A stretch of DNA of 64,000 bases. Source: Phreatobacter sp. Its GTDB lineage: Bacteria > Pseudomonadota > Alphaproteobacteria > Rhizobiales > Phreatobacteraceae. The notes under the pieces are model-generated. The model saw only the letters and a program-made list of their open reading frames with translations, had not been told where the DNA came from and ran no database searches. Position numbers and translations under genes: made by a program. Every line of letters starts with the position of its first letter. Position 1 is the stretch's first letter. The stretch spans positions 62,001 to 126,000 of the forward strand of contig NZ_JAEULY010000004.1 of NCBI RefSeq assembly GCF_016793595.1, written 5' to 3'. This document shows, in pieces, positions 9,941-18,068 of the stretch.

Positions 9941-10524
9941 GCCGCAAGCGCGTCGGCGTGCTGATCTCCGGGCGCGGCTCGAACATGGCCGCGCTGATCG
10001 AGGCGGCGAAGGCGCCGGATTATCCCGCCGAGATCGCGCTCGTCGTCTCCAACAAGCCTGACGCTGGCGGGCTCGCCACGGCGGAGGCGAACGGCATTGC
10101 CACGGCGACGGTCGACCATCGCGCGTTCAAGGGCGATCGTGAGGCCTTCGAGCGGGCCTTGCAGGCGGAGCTTGAAAAGCAGCGCATCGACATCGTCTGC
10201 CTCGCCGGCTTCATGCGCATCTTCACGCCCTGGTTCCCAAGCCAGTGGGACGGGCGAATGATCAACATTCACCCGTCCCTCCTGCCCGCCTATAAGGGGC
10301 TCGACACGCACGCCCGCGCTTTGGCCGATGGGGCAAAGGTGCACGGCGCTACCGTCCACTTCGTCGTGCCCGACCTCGATGCCGGACCGATCATCCTGCA
10401 GGAGGAAGTGCCGGTGCTGGCTGGCGACACGCCGGACACGCTGGCGAAACGCGTGCTCGAAGCCGAACACCGCATCTACCCCGAAGTGCTCCGGATGATC
10501 AGTACGGAATACCGGCTGGTCTGA
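9937..10524 (+). CDS. purN: Phosphoribosylglycinamide formyltransferase
   Basis: Transfers the formyl group of 10-formyl-THF to GAR in purine synthesis. The 195-residue product has the GART landmarks: [37 protein letters not shown] (catalytic Asn and His) and [17 protein letters not shown] with the conserved Asp. The start is the GTG overlapping the purM stop. It converges on the ParE gene with only 7 bases between the stops. Confidence 0.97.
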   Translation: MSRKRVGVLISGRGSNMAALIEAAKAPDYPAEIALVVSNKPDAGGLATAEANGIATATVDHRAFKGDREAFERALQAELEKQRIDIVCLAGFMRIFTPWFPSQWDGRMINIHPSLLPAYKGLDTHARALADGAKVHGATVHFVVPDLDAGPIILQEEVPVLAGDTPDTLAKRVLEAEHRIYPEVLRMISTEYRLV

Positions 10525-10531
10525 CTGGACT

Positions 10532-10870
10532 TCAATCCCGCACGCCGATGTGTCGACCCGGCTCCATCCGCTCGTGCAGAACGCGAATGACCTCGATAAC
10601 ATCGCCATCGACGACGCGGAACCAGACGAAATGAACCGGCGCCGCTACGTCCTCGTGGACATGGCGCAGGTGAAGACTGCGCAAGCCCCGCAGCAATACC
10701 GAATGATCGCGGGTCAGAACGCCACGGGGATCCGCAAGGATGGCGCGAAGAGCCTTCTCGATCAGCGCCTCGTAGCGCCGCCTGGCGTCAAAGCCCCATG
10801 CAGCGTCACTGGCCTCCAGGATCTCCGCAATGTCCCTAGCCGCCGGCCGTGAAAGCCGAAGCCGCGCCAT
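10532..10870 (-). CDS. parE: ParE/RelE-superfamily toxin
   Basis: The 112-residue basic protein has the ParE fold signatures: LRLSRPAARDIAEI at the start, a helix with RRRYEALIEKAL, then strands with LRSLHLRHVHE, HFVWFRVVDGDVIEVIRVLHERM. ParE toxins poison DNA gyrase; RelE relatives cut mRNA, and sequence alone cannot fully separate them. It lies 4 bases after the ParD gene, the standard antitoxin-first order. Inserted between purN and a molybdopterin oxidoreductase, it is probably an accessory gain. Confidence 0.88.
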   Translation of the reverse strand: MARLRLSRPAARDIAEILEASDAAWGFDARRRYEALIEKALRAILADPRGVLTRDHSVLLRGLRSLHLRHVHEDVAAPVHFVWFRVVDGDVIEVIRVLHERMEPGRHIGVRD

Positions 10871-10874
10871 GGGT

Positions 10875-11150
10875 TCAGCCAGCCCTCTCGGATGAACTCA
10901 GACGACTGAGGAAAGCGCCGATATCATCGTCGTCGAGGGCAATGACATCGCCCCTCTCAATGGCGTCGATGCCCATCTGAAGCTGGCGGCGCAGGCCCTC
11001 GAGCCTGAGGGCGTCTTCCTCGCGGCGGCTACGCAGCAGACGCAGGGCGTCGCGAACCGCCTCGCTGGCGTTCTGATAGTCGCCAGTGCCGACGACTTCA
11101 TCAATGAAGGCGTCCTGCTCAGCGGTGAGGCTGATATTGCGCGTAGCCAT
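10875..11150 (-). CDS. parD: ParD-family antitoxin (ribbon-helix-helix)
   Basis: The 91-residue protein opens with a ribbon-helix-helix DNA-binding motif (RNISLTAEQDAFIDEVV) and continues with YQNASEAVRDALRLL, the ParD pattern; the acidic C-terminal part (ERGDVIALDDDDIGAF) should bind and neutralise the toxin. It is the first gene of the pair. A perfect inverted repeat 18 bases before its start codon is the likely autoregulatory operator. Confidence 0.9.
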   Translation of the reverse strand: MATRNISLTAEQDAFIDEVVGTGDYQNASEAVRDALRLLRSRREEDALRLEGLRRQLQMGIDAIERGDVIALDDDDIGAFLSRLSSSERAG

Positions 11151-11167
11151 GGGCGAGAGGTATCACA

Positions 11168-11186
11168 ATTGGCAAAGATTGCCAAT
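11168..11186. promoter_or_regulatory. Palindromic operator upstream of parDE
   Basis: ATTGGCA at 11168-11174 and TGCCAAT at 11180-11186 form a perfect 7-bp inverted repeat around a 5-base spacer. It ends at the first base of the upstream gene's stop codon and lies 18-36 bases before the parD ATG, where ParD-type antitoxins normally bind to repress their own promoter. Confidence 0.6.
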
Positions 11187-13288
11187 CACGCCACCCTGAT
11201 CCACGCCTTGTTGTCGTGGAAGGCTGCGCCGCCGAAGGGCGCGACGGCATCCGCGCCCGTCAGCGTGTTGATGCCGCGGCCGCCTTCATGGGCGGAATTG
11301 GCCCAGATACCCTCCGCGATCAGCGTGCCCGCGCGCGTCTGGTCGGTCACCTTGGCGTGGAGCACAATGGCCCCGCGCGGCGAGCCGAGTTCCACCCGCG
11401 CGCCGGTCTCGATGCCGAGGCGCTCGGCATCCGCCGGGTTGATCATCACTTCCGGCCGCCCTTCCCGCTTCCTCGAGGACGGCGTCTCGGCGAAGGTGGA
11501 GTTGAGGTAGCTGCGCGACGGCGAGGTCGCGAGCTTGAAGGGATAGTCGGCATCGGTCTCCTCGATCACCTCCCAGTGGTCGGGCAGCGAGGGCATGCGG
11601 TCGATGGGGCCGAGACCGCCGATATTGGCGTTCGGCACGTTCGGCCAGTCCGGCTTGAAGCGGAACTTGCGGTCGCCATAGGCGAAACCCTTGAGATAGT
11701 GGGCGTCGTCGAATTTCGGCTGCACGTCCCGGAAATTGGTCGCCTCCAGCTCGGCCAGCGTGCCCCAGCCGGAATTTTGCAGCGTCCAGTCGATGATCTC
11801 CCGCGGGCTCATGGCAAAGCCCTTGTGATCCGCGCCGACACGCGCGGCGAGATCCGAGATGACCTCGTGATTGGAGCGGCATTCGCCGGGTCCATCGACC
11901 AGCTTCAGCCCCAGCATGATGTGCTGGTGGCCGCCGCCCTGGTACATGTCGTCATGCTCCATGAACATGGTCGCGGGCAGCACCAGATCGGCCATCTTCG
12001 CCGTATCGGTCATGAACTGCTCGTGGACGACGGTGAACAGGTCGTCGCGTGCGAACCCTTCGATCACCCTGGTCTGGTCGGGCGCGACATTCACCGGATT
12101 GGTGTTCTGGATGATCATGGCCGTCACCGGCGGCCCGTCCGAGCCGTCCGGCCGGGCGAGCGCAGCCCGCTCGCCGGTCAGAATCGCGCCGATCCGCGAC
12201 TGGTCGAGTGTGCGGATCGCGGCGTCCTTCACGTCCAGACCCTCGATCAGCGATTTGCGCCAGTGGTAGATCGCGCCGTTATTGTGGAAGGCTCCGCCCC
12301 CCTCGTATTTCCACGCGCCGGTCACGGCCGGGATGCATGACGCGGCGTGCATGTTGACCGCGCCGTTGCGCTGGCGGCCGAAGCCGTAGCCAAGGCGAAA
12401 GAAGGTCTTCCTGTTCTCGCCGACGAGCTTGGCGAAGGTCTCGATCTCCTCGACCGTCAGGCCGGTGATGCCGGCCGCCCATTGCGGCCCTCTGGTCTGC
12501 AAATGCGATTCAAGCTCGGCCGGCACGTCCGTGAATTCGCTGAGATATTCGCGGTCGGCATAGCCGTCGCGAAACAGCACGTGCATCACCGCGCAGGCGA
12601 GCGCGCCGTCCGTGCCGGGCTTCAGCACGAGGCCGAGATCGGCCTGCTTCACCGTATCGGTGCGGTAGATATCGACCACGACGATCTTGGCGCCACGCTC
12701 CTTGCGGGCCTTCATGGCGTGGGTCATCACGTTGACCTGCGTGGAGACGGGGTTGGTGCCCCAGATCACCACGACGTCGGATTTCGCCATTTCGCGCGGG
12801 TCGACGCCGGCGAGCCGCCCGGTGCCGGCGATGAAACCGGACCAGGCCATGTTGGTGCAGATGGTGGAGAAGAAGCCGGAATATTTCTTCACATGGCGCA
12901 GGCGGTTGATGCCGTCGCGCTGCACGAAGCCCATCGTGCCGGCATAGTAGTAGGGCCAGACCGTCTCGGAGCCGTAGCGCTTCTCGGCCTCCAGGAACCG
13001 CTCGGCGGTCATCGCCATGGCCTCGTCCCAGGAGATGCGCTGGAACTCGCCCGACCCCTTCGGCCCCTTGCGGATCAGCGGGTGAAGCAGCCGGTCGGGA
13101 TGGTGGATGCGCTCGGCATAGCGGGCGACCTTGGCGCAGACAACGCCGGCCGTGTAGCTCTGCCGTGCATCGCCATGAACGCGACCGATGGTCTTGCCGT
13201 CGATCACCTCGACGTCGAGCGAACAGGCGGACGGGCAGTCGTGCGGACAGGTGGACTGGCGGCGCTCGATGCGAAGGGGTGCGTTCAT
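11186..13288 (-). CDS. Molybdopterin-dependent oxidoreductase (DMSO reductase superfamily)
   Basis: A 700-residue catalytic subunit of the molybdopterin-bis-guanine-dinucleotide family. The N-terminal [4Fe-4S] motif is complete: Cys14, Cys18, Cys22 in CPHDCPSAC and Cys50 in VCAK. Later come VVVIWGTNPVSTQ, MIIQNTNPVNVAPD and a C-terminal dinucleotide-binding domain (EVMINPADAERLGI). There is no twin-arginine signal, so a cytoplasmic location is expected. No electron-transfer or membrane subunit lies beside it; the substrate cannot be told from sequence. Confidence 0.9.
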   Translation of the reverse strand: MNAPLRIERRQSTCPHDCPSACSLDVEVIDGKTIGRVHGDARQSYTAGVVCAKVARYAERIHHPDRLLHPLIRKGPKGSGEFQRISWDEAMAMTAERFLEAEKRYGSETVWPYYYAGTMGFVQRDGINRLRHVKKYSGFFSTICTNMAWSGFIAGTGRLAGVDPREMAKSDVVVIWGTNPVSTQVNVMTHAMKARKERGAKIVVVDIYRTDTVKQADLGLVLKPGTDGALACAVMHVLFRDGYADREYLSEFTDVPAELESHLQTRGPQWAAGITGLTVEEIETFAKLVGENRKTFFRLGYGFGRQRNGAVNMHAASCIPAVTGAWKYEGGGAFHNNGAIYHWRKSLIEGLDVKDAAIRTLDQSRIGAILTGERAALARPDGSDGPPVTAMIIQNTNPVNVAPDQTRVIEGFARDDLFTVVHEQFMTDTAKMADLVLPATMFMEHDDMYQGGGHQHIMLGLKLVDGPGECRSNHEVISDLAARVGADHKGFAMSPREIIDWTLQNSGWGTLAELEATNFRDVQPKFDDAHYLKGFAYGDRKFRFKPDWPNVPNANIGGLGPIDRMPSLPDHWEVIEETDADYPFKLATSPSRSYLNSTFAETPSSRKREGRPEVMINPADAERLGIETGARVELGSPRGAIVLHAKVTDQTRAGTLIAEGIWANSAHEGGRGINTLTGADAVAPFGGAAFHDNKAWIRVA

Positions 13289-13352
13289 CAGCCGTTCCCG
13301 GGGGAGAACCTCAAATTGGATCGGCTCCAGTCTATGTCATGAAGCCGCAACG

Positions 13353-13375
13353 AAAAAGGCGGGCCGAGGCCCGCC
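13353..13375 (-). terminator. Intrinsic terminator of ndk
   Basis: On the minus strand GGCGGGCC-TC-GGCCCGCC is followed immediately by TTTTT. It sits 29 bases after the ndk stop and before the molybdopterin oxidoreductase start, so it insulates the two genes. Confidence 0.88.
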
Positions 13376-13403
13376 TTCGCGCATGCGATATGTGCAGATT
13401 CGA

Positions 13404-13829
13404 TCAGGCCGAGATGATCTCGTTCTCGGAGAAGAACTGCGCGATCTCGATCTTGGCATTGTCGGCCGAATCCGAGCCGTGGACCGAATTCTCGCCGACC
13501 GACAGGGCGTAGAGCTTGCGGATCGTGCCGTCGGCGGCCTGCGCCGGGTTGGTCGCGCCCATCACTTCGCGGTACTTGGCGATGGCGTTCTCGCCCTCGA
13601 GCACCTGGACGACGACCGGGGCCGACACCATGAAATCGACGAGCTCGCCGAAGAACGGGCGCTCCTTGTGGACGGCATAGAAGCGACGCGCCTCCGGCAG
13701 CGACATGCGGATGCGCTTCTGCGCGACGATCTGCAGGCCCGCCTTCTCGATCACGGCATTGACGGCGCCGGTCAGATTCCGCTTCACGGCGTCCGGCTTG
13801 AGGATGGAAAAGGTGCGCTCGATGGCCAT
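13404..13829 (-). CDS. ndk: Nucleoside diphosphate kinase
   Basis: Equalises nucleoside triphosphate pools by phosphate transfer through a phospho-histidine. The 141-residue protein is standard length and has the active-site NSVHGSD with His117, plus [13 protein letters not shown] and the [15 protein letters not shown] segment. It is monocistronic: the upstream gap is over 200 bases and a strong terminator follows. Confidence 0.98.
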   Translation of the reverse strand: MAIERTFSILKPDAVKRNLTGAVNAVIEKAGLQIVAQKRIRMSLPEARRFYAVHKERPFFGELVDFMVSAPVVVQVLEGENAIAKYREVMGATNPAQAADGTIRKLYALSVGENSVHGSDSADNAKIEIAQFFSENEIISA

Positions 13830-14059
13830 GGTCGGTCCCTTGGGATGGCGTGGAAAGCTTGAGGTGGCGCGCTTCTAGCAGCGGCCCTGCCTGCCCGCAA
13901 CGCCCACTCGGCCTGTCGCCTGCCTCAGTCCCGCTTCGCAGGTGCGCCAGCTCGATGAACCGCATATGAAGGGCGGGATCAGATCGAGTTCAGCGCGCCG
14001 GCCCTAGCTTCCATTCAACGGTTGCGGAATGCGCAGCCGCTGCGACTGGAGATCACAGA

Positions 14060-14395
14060 ATGCGCAAGCTCGTTTTGACCGCGATGGCAGGCCTTGCCGG
14101 CCTCTCGGCGGCAGCATTCACACCGTCAAAGGCGGATGCCAACCCGGCCGTCGCCCTCGAGCTCGGACTGTCGGCCGGGACGCTGACCCCGGTCCAGTGG
14201 GGTGGCTATGGCGGCGGCTATTATGGCCGCCCGCACCGGCCCCACGGCTTCTATCGTCCCTACCGCCCCTATCGCCCCTACGGCTTCTACCGTCCCTACC
14301 GCCCGGCCTATGTCGCGCCGAGCTGCTGGGTCGAGCGTCGCTGGGTGCAGACGCCCTGGGGGCCGGAGCCGCGCCGCGTGCGCATCTGCCGCTGA
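14060..14395 (+). CDS. Small secreted Tyr/Arg/Pro-repeat protein
   Basis: No recognised function. The 111-residue protein has a Sec signal peptide (MRKLVLTAMAGLAGL to about residue 27), a Gly-Tyr-rich stretch, then a basic low-complexity block of RPYRPYRPY and GFYRPYRP units (about residues 58-83), and a C-terminal part with two Cys (SCWVERRWVQTPWGPEPRRV). Similar signal-peptide proteins ending in a W-V-x-T-P-W-G pattern are frequent in Hyphomicrobiales. An envelope or secreted role is inferred. GGAG lies upstream of the ATG and a strong terminator follows, supporting a real gene. Confidence 0.8.
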   Translation: MRKLVLTAMAGLAGLSAAAFTPSKADANPAVALELGLSAGTLTPVQWGGYGGGYYGRPHRPHGFYRPYRPYRPYGFYRPYRPAYVAPSCWVERRWVQTPWGPEPRRVRICR

Positions 14396-14455
14396 CATTC
14401 CGGAGTAGTCGCGCGGGTCTCCGACGCCCCACCCAACCTGATCCGCGCGGATGCC

Positions 14456-14496
14456 GACCCGTCGCCAGTACCACTGGCGGCGGGTCTCGTCGTTTT
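14456..14496 (+). terminator. Intrinsic terminator of the Tyr/Arg/Pro-repeat gene
   Basis: A 14-bp stem (14456-14469 with 14473-14486, including one G-U pair) closes a 3-base loop, followed by TCGTCGTTTT. It lies between the plus-strand small gene and the convergent aquaporin gene. Confidence 0.75.
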
Positions 14497-14535
14497 GGGG
14501 CAAGCGCTTCTTGCGCCCTACCCGACCCTCGCCGG

Positions 14536-15246
14536 TCAGTTTTCCAGGGTCTTGGATTTGAACAGCATGCCCGCGACCGCTCCGGCGAGCGTCGGCACGA
14601 CCAGGAACAGCCAGACCTGCGCCAGCGCCGTTCCCCCGACGAACAGGGCCGGCCCGAAGGAGCGCGACGGATTGAGCGAGTTGCCAGAAACCGGCACGAA
14701 GGCGAGGTGAAGCACCGCCAGCGTCAGGCCGATGGCGAGCCCGGCGACCGGCGTGGACCCGGCCTTGGAGGTGGCGCCGAGGATGACGACGAGGAACAGG
14801 AAGGTGGCGACGAACTCGGCGATGGCCGCCGAAACCATCGAATAGCCGGACCAGCCGGTCTGTCCGAGGCCGGCTGTCGCGACGTCATAGCCGCCGACCT
14901 TGCCGGCCAGCATGACGTAAAGGATCGCAGCGCCGGCGATGGCACCGGCGAACTGCGCGATGATGTAGCCGGGCACTTCGGAGGTCGGCATGCGGCCGGC
15001 GGTCCAGACGCCGATGGTCACGGCCGGATTGATATGACAGCCCGAGACCGGGCCGATGCCGTAGGCCATGGCGGTGACCGCAAGACCGAAGGCAAGACCG
15101 ATGGGCAGGATCGCGAGGGTCGACAGAGGCTGGGCGCTGGCGAGCGCGCCGCCATGCCCGCCGAGCGTAATCGCGCCGCAGCCGATGATCACCAGCGCTG
15201 CGGAACCGACGAACTCGGCCAGATATTTCTTCATGGACCCGTTCAT
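14536..15246 (-). CDS. aqpZ: Aquaporin (AqpZ type)
   Basis: A 236-residue, six-helix channel of the MIP family for passive water movement across the inner membrane. The first half-helix motif is HINPAVTIG; the second is SGNSLNPSRS, with Ser in place of the usual Ala. The filter His (in LAVLHLAF) and Arg (in NPSRS) match water-selective aquaporins rather than glycerol facilitators. GAGAGGA precedes the first ATG; a second ATG four codons in is possible. It shares a 166-base divergent region with the ABC-F gene. Confidence 0.93.
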   Translation of the reverse strand: MNGSMKKYLAEFVGSAALVIIGCGAITLGGHGGALASAQPLSTLAILPIGLAFGLAVTAMAYGIGPVSGCHINPAVTIGVWTAGRMPTSEVPGYIIAQFAGAIAGAAILYVMLAGKVGGYDVATAGLGQTGWSGYSMVSAAIAEFVATFLFLVVILGATSKAGSTPVAGLAIGLTLAVLHLAFVPVSGNSLNPSRSFGPALFVGGTALAQVWLFLVVPTLAGAVAGMLFKSKTLEN

Positions 15247-15412
15247 GATCTCGTCCTCTCCATGCCCGACTCATTGGCGGCCGGAACGGACAGATCATAG
15301 CACTGGCGACAAGCCGCACTCCTGCGGATTTCGGGAGAGACCAAGGCGCTGGCGGCGACCGCGCGCCAGCATGAAACTTGCCTAGACCGTCCCGTTCGGC
15401 GAAAAGCCTGCC

Positions 15413-17296
15413 ATGCTGCAGATCAACGACCTGACCGTGCGCGTCGCCGGCCGCGTGCTCATCGACAGTGCTTCCGTGGCCCTGCCGCCCAATGCGCGAG
15501 TGGGGTTCCTCGGCCGCAACGGCGCGGGCAAGTCGACACTGTTCAAGGTCATCCAGGGCGATCTCTCGGCCGATGCCGGGACGATCAAGCTGCCATCGCG
15601 CGCGCGCATTGGCGGTGTCGCCCAGGAGGCGCCCGGCGGACCGCAGACGCTGGTCGAGTTCGTGCTGGAGGCCGACAAGGAGCGGCAGTCGCTGCTCGCG
15701 GAGGCAGAGACGGCCACCGATCCCCACCGCATCGCCGAGATCCAGACGCGCCTCGTCGATATCGACGCGCATTCGGCCCCCGCCCGCGCGGCCTCGATCC
15801 TCGCCGGTCTCGGCTTCGATGCGGCGGCGCAGGCCCGCCCCTGCTCGGACTTTTCCGGCGGCTGGCGGATGCGCGTCGCGCTGGCCGCCGTGCTGTTCGC
15901 CGAGCCCGACGTGCTGCTGCTGGACGAGCCGACCAACTATCTCGACCTCGAAGGCACGCTCTGGTTGCAGGACTATCTCGCCCGCTATCCGCACAGCGTC
16001 CTTCTGATCAGCCACGACCGCGACCTGCTCGACGCATCCGTCGAGCACATCCTGCATCTCGATCAGGGCAAGCTGACGCTCTGGCGCGGCAACTACACGA
16101 CGTTCGAGCGCTCGCGCTCCATCGAGATCGCGGTGCGCGAGAAGACGATCAGGAAGCAGGAGGAGCGCCGCGCGCATCTCCAGTCCTTCGTCGACCGCTT
16201 CAAGGCCAAGGCGTCGAAGGCGCGGCAGGCGCAGTCGCGCATGAAGATGCTGGAGAAGATGGAGACGGTGACGGCCATCGTCGATCGCGACGTGCCGCCC
16301 TTCATCATCCCCGCGCCCGCGCGCAAGGCTTCGCCCCCCATCCTCAACCTCGAAGGCGTGTCCGTCGGCTACACCGAGGGCCATCCGATTCTGCGCCGTC
16401 TGGACCTCAGGATCGACGACGACGACCGGATCGGCCTCCTCGGCGCCAACGGCAACGGCAAGTCGACCTTCCTGAAGCTGATTTCCGAGCGCCTGCCGGC
16501 CATGGGTGGCCGCCTCGTGCGCGCCGACAAGCTGAAGATCGCCTATTTCGCGCAGCACCAGCTCGACGAACTCAGGCCCGCCGAGAGCGTCTACCAGCAC
16601 ATGCGGCGGCTGATGCCGGCCGACCCGGAGGCCAAGGTGCGCGCCGCCTGCGCCCGCGCCGGCTTTTCCGGCGAGCGCTCGGACAGCAAGGTCTCCTCAC
16701 TCTCCGGCGGCGAGAAGGCGCGGCTCCTGTTCGCCATCGCGGTGTTCGAGGGGCCGCATCTGCTCATTCTCGACGAACCGACCAACCATCTCGACATCGA
16801 CAGTCGCACGGCGCTGATCGAGGCGCTGAACGATTTCGACGGCGCGGTCATGATCGTCTCGCACGACCGGCACCTGCTGGAGGCGACGGTCGACCGGCTC
16901 TGGCTGGTGCGCGAGGGGACGGTGAAACCCTTCGACGGCGATCTCGACGAGTATCGGCGCATCGTGCTGTCAGGCGGCGCGACGCCGGAGACGAAGCCTG
17001 GCAAGGGCACCGGCAAATCGGCCGAGCAGGCGGCCGCGGGTGTCGCCGCTGCTCCGATCTCGCGCTCCGATGCCAAGGCCCTCGCCAAGAAGGTCGCCGA
17101 CATCGAGGCGACGATGGACAAGCTGCGCGCAGATATCGAGAAGATCGACCGCATCCTCGCCCAGCCCGGCTATTTCGAGGCCCACCCGGACAGCGCCGCG
17201 CAGGCCGCGAAGACGCGGGGGATGCGGGAAAGGCAGCTTGCCGATGCGGAAGAGGCATGGCTCGCAGCCAGCGGGGAGCTTGAAGCGGCGGGCTAA
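15413..17296 (+). CDS. ABC-F family ATPase (YheS-like)
   Basis: A soluble protein with two ATP-binding cassettes and no membrane domain; ABC-F proteins act on the ribosome. Cassette 1 has GRNGAGKST, FSGGWRMRVALAA and LLLDEPTNYLDLE; cassette 2 has GANGNGKST, LSGGEKARLLF and ILDEPTNHLDID. A charged linker (KTIRKQEERRAHLQSF onward) joins them, and an Ala/Gly-rich region then a coiled coil (ADIEATMDKLRADIEKIDRI) closes the 627-residue protein. The text around the first Walker B is closer to YheS than to Uup or EttA. Its stop overlaps that of the convergent WYL gene. Confidence 0.92.
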   Translation: MLQINDLTVRVAGRVLIDSASVALPPNARVGFLGRNGAGKSTLFKVIQGDLSADAGTIKLPSRARIGGVAQEAPGGPQTLVEFVLEADKERQSLLAEAETATDPHRIAEIQTRLVDIDAHSAPARAASILAGLGFDAAAQARPCSDFSGGWRMRVALAAVLFAEPDVLLLDEPTNYLDLEGTLWLQDYLARYPHSVLLISHDRDLLDASVEHILHLDQGKLTLWRGNYTTFERSRSIEIAVREKTIRKQEERRAHLQSFVDRFKAKASKARQAQSRMKMLEKMETVTAIVDRDVPPFIIPAPARKASPPILNLEGVSVGYTEGHPILRRLDLRIDDDDRIGLLGANGNGKSTFLKLISERLPAMGGRLVRADKLKIAYFAQHQLDELRPAESVYQHMRRLMPADPEAKVRAACARAGFSGERSDSKVSSLSGGEKARLLFAIAVFEGPHLLILDEPTNHLDIDSRTALIEALNDFDGAVMIVSHDRHLLEATVDRLWLVREGTVKPFDGDLDEYRRIVLSGGATPETKPGKGTGKSAEQAAAGVAAAPISRSDAKALAKKVADIEATMDKLRADIEKIDRILAQPGYFEAHPDSAAQAAKTRGMRERQLADAEEAWLAASGELEAAG

Positions 17297-17976
17297 TGCT
17301 CCTTCAGCGTCTTGCGCCAGCGTGCGCGCAATACGCTCGGGCGCTCGGGATAACGGTCGTCGAGGAACGTCGCCGCGAGAATGCGGTCGGTACGGAAGCT
17401 CCTGAAGTCCTTGCGCATTTCGCACCATGCGACGAGATGGCGGACGCTGTCGAAATAACCGACCGCGACCGGCCATATCGTGCGGTCGGTCTCGCGGCCC
17501 TGCTCGTCCTTGTAGCCCAACGTGATCTTGCGGCCGTCATGAATCCATGAGCGCACGCGTGCGACGTCGATCCGGTCCGGCGTCGGCTCCCAGGCCGGCC
17601 CCGTGCGCGAGGCCGGGTCGAGGGCGAGGTCGCGCAACCGCTCGGGCACGATGGCGGCGAGCTTGGCAATGAGATCCTCCGCCGCGCGCGCGAGCGCCGG
17701 GTCGGCGCGCGACTGCACCCAGCGGGCGCCGAGGGCGGCAGCCTCGATCTCATCGGCCGTCAGCATGAGCGGCGGCAGGTCGAACCCGCCCTCCAGCACA
17801 TAGCCGAGCCCGGCCTCGCCCCTGATCGGCACACGCTGGCCGACGAGGGCCGAGATGTCGCGGTAGATCGTGCGCTTCGACGTTTCGAGTTCGGTCGCGA
17901 TCGCCTCGGCGGTCAGCGGCCGGCGCGAACGGCGCAGGATCTGGATGATCTGGAAGAGTCGGTCCGACGGTCTCAT
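17293..17976 (-). CDS. YafY-type transcriptional regulator (HTH_11 + WYL)
   Basis: The 227-residue product starts MRPSDRLFQIIQILRR, with an N-terminal helix-turn-helix (LTAEAIATELETSKRTIYRDI) followed by a WYL-type ligand-sensing domain (KITLGYKDEQGRETDRTIWP, then YFDSVRHLVAWCEMRKDFRSFRTDR in two strands). The ATG at 17976 is preferred: CGGAG precedes it and a perfect inverted repeat lies upstream. An ATG at 18009 would fall inside that repeat. It lies before an MFS transporter on the same strand in reverse order, so its target may be its own promoter or the genes upstream. Confidence 0.88.
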   Translation of the reverse strand: MRPSDRLFQIIQILRRSRRPLTAEAIATELETSKRTIYRDISALVGQRVPIRGEAGLGYVLEGGFDLPPLMLTADEIEAAALGARWVQSRADPALARAAEDLIAKLAAIVPERLRDLALDPASRTGPAWEPTPDRIDVARVRSWIHDGRKITLGYKDEQGRETDRTIWPVAVGYFDSVRHLVAWCEMRKDFRSFRTDRILAATFLDDRYPERPSVLRARWRKTLKEH

Positions 17977-17999
17977 GCGGTGATGCTCCGACAGGACTA

Positions 18000-18017
18000 C
18001 TGACAGCATTCTGTCAG
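18000..18017. promoter_or_regulatory. Inverted-repeat operator before the WYL regulator
   Basis: CTGACAG (18000-18006), spacer CATT, CTGTCAG (18011-18017) is a perfect 7-bp inverted repeat, 24 bases upstream of the regulator's ATG and about 50 bases past the MFS stop. YafY-type regulators commonly control their own or divergent promoters, so autoregulation is the simplest reading. Confidence 0.6.
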
Positions 18018-18068
18018 CACCGTGGCATCAGACTAATCACAAGACATGAAGCCGCCCATCGACGGCGC

